Source of the DNA: Solirubrobacteraceae bacterium
Lineage (GTDB): Bacteria > Actinomycetota > Thermoleophilia > Solirubrobacterales > Solirubrobacteraceae
Direction of reading: 5' to 3'
Length of the DNA stretch: 47,124 nucleotides
NCBI GenBank assembly: GCA_030681525.1
Contig: JAUXSD010000024.1
Coordinates: 1-47,124, forward strand
Under the pieces are notes generated by a model, which had not been told where the DNA came from, made no database searches, and saw only the letters and a list, made by a program, of their open reading frames with translations. Every line of letters starts with the position of its first letter. Within the stretch, counting starts at the first letter, position 1. Shown here in pieces: positions 43,629 to 47,124 of this stretch. A program made the position numbers and the translations under genes.

Positions 43629-44210
43629 ATGGCGGGAAAGATCCGCGGAAGACATGCTGCAGTCGCGCTGGCGCTCACCGGTGCGGTACTCGGGACCAGC
43701 TCCCTGTCGGGCGGCCTGCTCGCCCAGGGAGCGCAGTCGGCGAACAAGCGGCTCGCGCGAGCGACCCTCGTCAACGCCGCGGGACAGGCGGTCGGATCGG
43801 TGCGCTTCGAGCGGCGCGGCAAGAGCCGCGCGCTCCGCGTCTCGGTCAGCGCTCGCAGGCTCTCGCCGGGCTTTCACGGTTTCCATGTGCATGCGGTCGG
43901 CACGTGCGAGGGGCCGAGCTTCATGTCGGCTGGCCCGCATCTGAACCCCGCGGGAAGCGGCCACCCTGCGCACGCCGGTGACATGCCGCCCCTGCTCGTG
44001 ATGAGCGGCGGGACGGCAGAGGCAAGCTTCAAGATCGACCGCTTCTCGCTCGCTGCGCTGCGCGACGCTGATGGCAGCGCGGTCATGATCCACGCGCTCG
44101 CCGACAACCACGCGAACATCCCGACCGAGCGTTACGACCCGGACCCCGACGCGACGACGCTCGCCACCGGCGACGCGGGCGCTCGCGCCGCCTGCGGCCC
44201 AGTGCGGTAG
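43629..44210 (+). CDS. sodC: Secreted Cu/Zn superoxide dismutase
   Basis: A 193-residue protein, ATG 43629 with GGAAGG upstream. A signal peptide (AAVALALTGAVLGTSSLSGG) precedes the SodC fold. Cu/Zn ligands are visible in GFHGFHVHAVGTCEGPSF, SAGPHLNPAG, GHPAHAGDMPP and MIHALADNHANIP. The disulfide Cys pair is in GTC and ACGPV. It removes superoxide outside the membrane and needs the copper that the island controls. Confidence 0.9.
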   Translation: MAGKIRGRHAAVALALTGAVLGTSSLSGGLLAQGAQSANKRLARATLVNAAGQAVGSVRFERRGKSRALRVSVSARRLSPGFHGFHVHAVGTCEGPSFMSAGPHLNPAGSGHPAHAGDMPPLLVMSGGTAEASFKIDRFSLAALRDADGSAVMIHALADNHANIPTERYDPDPDATTLATGDAGARAACGPVR

Positions 44211-44293
44211 CAGCAGGCCAGAGCGCCTTCGCGGATCGGCCCCCACGCCGAGCCGCGGCGCCGCGAGTCCGTGGCGATCGACGGCGTCGCTGC

Positions 44294-44857
44294 CTACACA
44301 GAATCGGCCGGTGCCGGAGCGTTGCTCGGCGGCGACGACGTCGCGCGTCGAGCGTGCTGCTTTCGCTGCCCGTACCGGGTCATTCCGGACGGCTTGAACA
44401 CCGACAACGTCGCAGCGACGAGCAGCAGCAGCAGCGCGACACCGGAATGCAGCAGCGGTGACGCGCTCCGCAGCCCGTCGAGGTCGCCAGCGGCGACCGG
44501 CGACTGTGCCGCCACGCCTGCGAGGTGCTCGAGCGTCTGCATGTACAGCAGCAGGACGATCGTGGCGACCACCGTGATCGCGAGCTTCATCACGACCCAG
44601 TAGTGCACGAACAGACCCCACTTCGTCCCCAGCGACTGCACGAGTCCGCTCAGCAGGGAGGCGACGCTCAAGGGGACGAGGACAAGCCAACCGATCGATT
44701 CCATCGCGACATACGCGGCGCGTACGACCGCAGGATCCTGCGCGGTCAGACCCACGACGGAAAGAGCCAGAAACACGACGACAGCCCCGAGCCAGCCGAC
44801 AGACGAAACGACATGCGCAGTCAACGCGAACTTGCGCAGACGCGGCTGGCTGCTCAT
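44294..44857 (-). CDS. Four-helix membrane protein (DUF2269-like)
   Basis: A 187-residue protein, ATG 44857, overlapping the upstream stop as TGATG. KFALTAHVVSSVGWLGAVVV, AAYVAMESIGWLVLVPLSVA, GLFVHYWVVMKLAITVVATI and a fourth helix near LLHSGVALLLLLVAATLSVF are the membrane segments, with His residues in helices 1 and 3. The tail is basic. Similar proteins are annotated DUF2269; the function is unknown. Confidence 0.65.
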   Translation of the reverse strand: MSSQPRLRKFALTAHVVSSVGWLGAVVVFLALSVVGLTAQDPAVVRAAYVAMESIGWLVLVPLSVASLLSGLVQSLGTKWGLFVHYWVVMKLAITVVATIVLLLYMQTLEHLAGVAAQSPVAAGDLDGLRSASPLLHSGVALLLLLVAATLSVFKPSGMTRYGQRKQHARRATSSPPSNAPAPADSV

Positions 44858-45144
44858 CACGGCATGTGGCCGGCCGCGCGCGCGGCGTGGCCACCAACGC
44901 CGGGTGACTCCACGACGCTGCCCGTCGGCACCGTCTTCCCCGGGGTCCCTGAATGGCGACCGGGGCCATGGTTGCCGCCGCCGACGAGGAGCAGCACGAC
45001 AACCAGCACGACCACAACGAGGGCGATCACGCCGAACGCCTTCACCCACCGTGGAGCACCGGTCGTCGGTTCGACGTCCGGCGCGGCGCCGAAGTCGTCG
45101 CTCCCAGCGGGAGCCGGCTCAGACTGCGGGGGCAAGTCAGTCAT
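44857..45144 (-). CDS. Small single-pass membrane protein
   Basis: A 95-residue protein, ATG 45144. An acidic N-terminus (DLPPQSEPAPAGSDD) leads to one helix (VIALVVVVLVVVLLLVGGG) and a Gly/His tail ending in GHMP. It is coupled to the four-helix gene that follows and is divergent from the TetR gene, with a dyad between. Not recognised. Confidence 0.6.
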   Translation of the reverse strand: MTDLPPQSEPAPAGSDDFGAAPDVEPTTGAPRWVKAFGVIALVVVVLVVVLLLVGGGNHGPGRHSGTPGKTVPTGSVVESPGVGGHAARAAGHMP

Positions 45145-45206
45145 GAAGACGTCTTCCTCTGTTGCGCGTGGTCATGAAGCTTCCGTTTGGGATTCGCAGT
45201 TTTGCG

Positions 45207-45239
45207 AGACATAGTGTCGCTGTCAAGTCCAGTATGTCT
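45207..45239. promoter_or_regulatory. Candidate TetR operator between divergent genes
   Basis: AGACATA (45207-45213) and TATGTCT (45233-45239) form an inverted repeat around 19 bases; a second small dyad GACATAGTGTC (45208-45218) lies inside it. It is placed between the small membrane gene and the TetR gene, 30 bases before the TetR start. Confidence 0.5.
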
Positions 45240-45268
45240 GTGGGGTGCGCATCCCGTAATCTTGAGCG

Positions 45269-45844
45269 GTGCCGCGGCTCTGGGACGAAACGATCGAGGC
45301 GCATCGCCGCGCGGTCGGCGACGCGATCCTCGACGCCGCGGCGACCCTGGCGGCCGAGCACGGCCTGCGGTCGGTGACGATGTCTCAGATCGCCGAGCAG
45401 ACCGGCATCGGGCGCGCGACGCTCTACAAGTACTTCTCCGACGTCGACGCGATCTTGGTCGCCTGGCACGAGCGTCAGGTCCGCGGCCATCTCGAACAGC
45501 TGCTCGCTATCCGTGATCGAGGCGATGCCGCCGCCGAGCACCTCAATGCCGTCCTCGAGACCTACGCGCTGATCTCCCACGAGCATCACGGCAGCGAACT
45601 TGCCGCACTTCTGCATCGCGGTGAGCACGTCGCCCGGGCACGGCAGCACCTCAGCGACTTCATCCGCGACCTGCTGATCGAGGGCGCACGTGACGGCGAC
45701 ATCCGCGACGACGTTGCGCCTGACGAGCTCGCGAACTACTGCCTCCATGCGCTCAGCGGAGCCGGGAGCCTGCCGTCGAAGACCGCCGTCCGCCGCCTCG
45801 TCGCAGTGACCCTGGACGGACTGCGCCGGCGCGCGCCCAAATAG
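45269..45844 (+). CDS. TetR-family transcriptional regulator
   Basis: A 191-residue regulator, GTG 45269. The N-terminal helix-turn-helix is clear: AVGDAILDAAATLAAEHGLR, SVTMSQIAEQTGIGRATLYK, YFSDVDAILVAWHERQ. The C-terminal ligand/dimer domain is helical. It probably controls the divergent membrane genes and itself through the dyad at 45207-45239. The inducer is unknown. Confidence 0.9.
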   Translation: MPRLWDETIEAHRRAVGDAILDAAATLAAEHGLRSVTMSQIAEQTGIGRATLYKYFSDVDAILVAWHERQVRGHLEQLLAIRDRGDAAAEHLNAVLETYALISHEHHGSELAALLHRGEHVARARQHLSDFIRDLLIEGARDGDIRDDVAPDELANYCLHALSGAGSLPSKTAVRRLVAVTLDGLRRRAPK

Positions 45845-45874
45845 CCACAGCCTGCTCTCGCGCTTCGTCCCGGC

Positions 45875-46054
45875 TCACGCGGGCGACGGTGCGATGACTC
45901 CCGCGGCGAGCACACCCCCCACAAGGAGCGCGCGGGTAAGGCGCCGCCGACGCGCAGGTGTCGTCCAGCCCGGCGCCCGCGCCACAAGCCACGCCCGTAG
46001 CCCGGTCGCTGCCGCGCCGGCTGACATCGCGCCCATCATGCATTGCACGCACAT
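45875..46054 (-). CDS. Small membrane protein with CVQC motif
   Basis: A 59-residue protein, ATG 46054. CVQCMMGAMSAGAAATGLRA is followed by a Trp/Arg turn and one helix (LTRALLVGGVLAAGVIA). The C-x2-C at the start is typical of a short actinobacterial family annotated hypothetical. It faces the TetR gene tail to tail. No strong ribosome binding site is seen. Confidence 0.5.
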   Translation of the reverse strand: MCVQCMMGAMSAGAAATGLRAWLVARAPGWTTPARRRRLTRALLVGGVLAAGVIAPSPA

Positions 46055-46203
46055 GCCCTGACCTACGACCTGCCCGCTGGCCCGCGCACGGCAGTTGCTA
46101 GCGCGATGAGCGAAGTGCACGCCCCGAGACGCCCCGGCGCAGACAGAGGGCGCGGCGCGAGCCGCGCCTCTCTGTCTGAGCGCGAGCGCGGGGCGAGGTC
46201 CCT

Positions 46204-46641
46204 ATGACGCTGCAGGAAGTCGACCAGGGTCGCCGCTTCATGGAGGTCCTCAAGGGCATGAGGCGCGTCGGCATTTCGTCGCTGCGCGGCGTCGGGGCCA
46301 GCCTGACCCTCGTGACGGCGTTCGTGGTGCCGGCAAATCGTCGACACGGCACGTCGCCCTTCGTCGTCGCCCCGGTGGCGTTCTTTGCCGCGATGTTCGC
46401 CACGGTCGTGCTCGTCTACGGGACTGGGGCCAAGAGCCTTGCGGCGCTTTTCGGAACGGCGGCGCCTGCTACCGCACTGATGGCGACCGCGAGTCGAGGG
46501 TCGTGGGAAACGCCGCGGCGATCGCGATCGCGATCGCGTCGTGTGTCGGTTCCGGCACGCTGGTCGCCGCGGTTTCGACGCCGCCGAGACGGTGCACGGT
46601 GTGCCGTCGTCGGCTCGGCTGGGATCATCGGACCGTCATGA
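46204..46641 (+). pseudogene. YibE/F-family membrane protein remnant
   Basis: From ATG 46204, residues about 15-95 match the first part of YibE/F: KGMRRVGISSLRGVGASLTL, VTAFVVP, SPFVVAPVAFFAAMFATVVL and VYGTGAKSLAALFGTAA. After about 46490 the frame becomes Arg/Ser-rich and no longer membrane-like, so the rest of the roughly 350-residue protein is lost. The stop overlaps the next start as ATGA. Confidence 0.45.
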
Positions 46642-47124
46642 ACGACACGCCCGCCGAGGTGACCGACAGCTTCGTTCCGGCGGCAGGCCGGGCGTGGTTG
46701 ACGGGCGGCTATGACCGTGCGGTCGCAGTGTCGATGCGTGAGCGCGCGTGGCGCCCCTCGCTCGTTTCCGCGGTCGCGCGGGACCTGCCCTCGTCTGGGA
46801 CGGTGGTCGAGGTCGGATGCGGCACCGGATCGCTGACGGTCGCGCTCGCGGCCGCGCGGCCGGACGTGACTGTGATCGGCGTCGACGGTGACCCGGGGGT
46901 CCTCGCGATCGCACGCCGCAAGCCCGGTGCCGGCCGCGTCACGTGGATCGAGGGGTTCGCCGGCTCATTCCTTCTGCCGACCGCAAGCGCACATGTCGCG
47001 CTGAGCTCGCCGCTGCTGCATCACCTCAGCGACGCGGACAAGGCCGCCGCACTCGATCACATCGCCGACGTCCTCACCGACGACGGTGTTCTGCATGTCG
47101 CCGACTGGGGCCCCCCACGAGGAC
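46638..47124 (+). CDS. SAM-dependent methyltransferase (3' end outside the window)
   Basis: ATG 46638. At least 162 residues are visible. Motif I is VVEVGCGTGSLTVALAAARP, with the acidic ribose-binding position in VTVIGVDGDPGVLAIARRKP; HHLSDADKAAALDHIADVL and DDGVLHVADWG are the later Methyltransf_11/25 motifs. The sequence runs to the window edge with no stop. Substrate unknown. Confidence 0.82.
   Translation, partial: MNDTPAEVTDSFVPAAGRAWLTGGYDRAVAVSMRERAWRPSLVSAVARDLPSSGTVVEVGCGTGSLTVALAAARPDVTVIGVDGDPGVLAIARRKPGAGRVTWIEGFAGSFLLPTASAHVALSSPLLHHLSDADKAAALDHIADVLTDDGVLHVADWGPPRG

Noticed and set aside
1-47124. tRNA, rRNA or CRISPR array
   Set aside because: No T-loop/anticodon-like cloverleaf, rRNA segment or regularly spaced repeat was noticed on either strand.

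Overview
The window is high-GC actinobacterial DNA. Many genes use GTG starts, many neighbours overlap by ATGA, GTGA or TGATG, and a c-di-AMP (ydaO-type) riboswitch precedes a secreted cell-wall hydrolase. A Solirubrobacterales/Thermoleophilia-like host is my best guess, inferred from gene style, a Cys-flanked repeat in one DUF305 protein and a fenitrothion-hydrolase-like remnant. No rRNA, tRNA or CRISPR array was seen.

Region 1 (1-13.2 kb) is a cell-envelope block. It holds an ICMT-like methyltransferase, a riboswitch-controlled peptidoglycan-binding NlpC/P60-like protein, a GlsB-type membrane protein, a coiled-coil M23 endopeptidase, a VanW protein and a membrane Ser/Thr kinase with a discoidin-like outer domain. 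These are followed by a methyltransferase-BlaI-M56 operon, a divergent C39-like secreted protein and two DUF305 proteins. A shared 15-bp dyad, CCTAC-N5-GTAGG, occurs in most of the promoter regions here, twice in front of the blaI operon. I propose a local BlaI regulon for envelope and metal stress.

Region 2 (13.2-23.4 kb) is rearranged DNA and a carbon-metabolism operon. A Mu/Tn7-like DDE transposase with five single-base frameshifts is followed by a truncated AAA partner and the tail of a GMC oxidoreductase. A minus-strand operon then encodes phosphoketolase, acetate kinase, a beta-phosphoglucomutase-like HAD enzyme and a GH65 disaccharide phosphorylase (frameshifted twice). Together they could turn an alpha-glucobiose into glucose 6-phosphate and then acetyl phosphate, acetate and ATP. 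A His-rich leader fused to a P-loop-less adenylate kinase remnant follows.

Region 3 (23.6-45.9 kb) is a heavy-metal and redox-stress island. It contains a CopB-type ATPase, two tiny membrane genes, an ArsR-controlled mer operon (MerT-like, MerA-like, thioredoxin-like, MerB with a frameshift at the active-site cysteine), and a CmtR/CadC-CDF-SCO1-lipoprotein operon. A thioredoxin-like lipoprotein, a small His-rich secreted peptide and CopA with a secreted partner follow. The divergent promoter upstream of CopA's partner carries four CsoR-like boxes and drives a 70-residue protein of unknown function. Next come DUF4396, an AhpD-like protein with a coupled 24-codon ORF, two MFS transporters, a universal stress protein, Cu/Zn superoxide dismutase, small membrane proteins and a TetR regulator.

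Region 4 (45.9-47.1 kb) holds a small Cys-containing membrane protein, a YibE/F remnant and the start of a SAM methyltransferase cut by the window end. Single-base indels, several of them in homopolymers, break at least four genes between 14 and 27 kb. Whether they are real decay or assembly error cannot be decided from this sequence alone.
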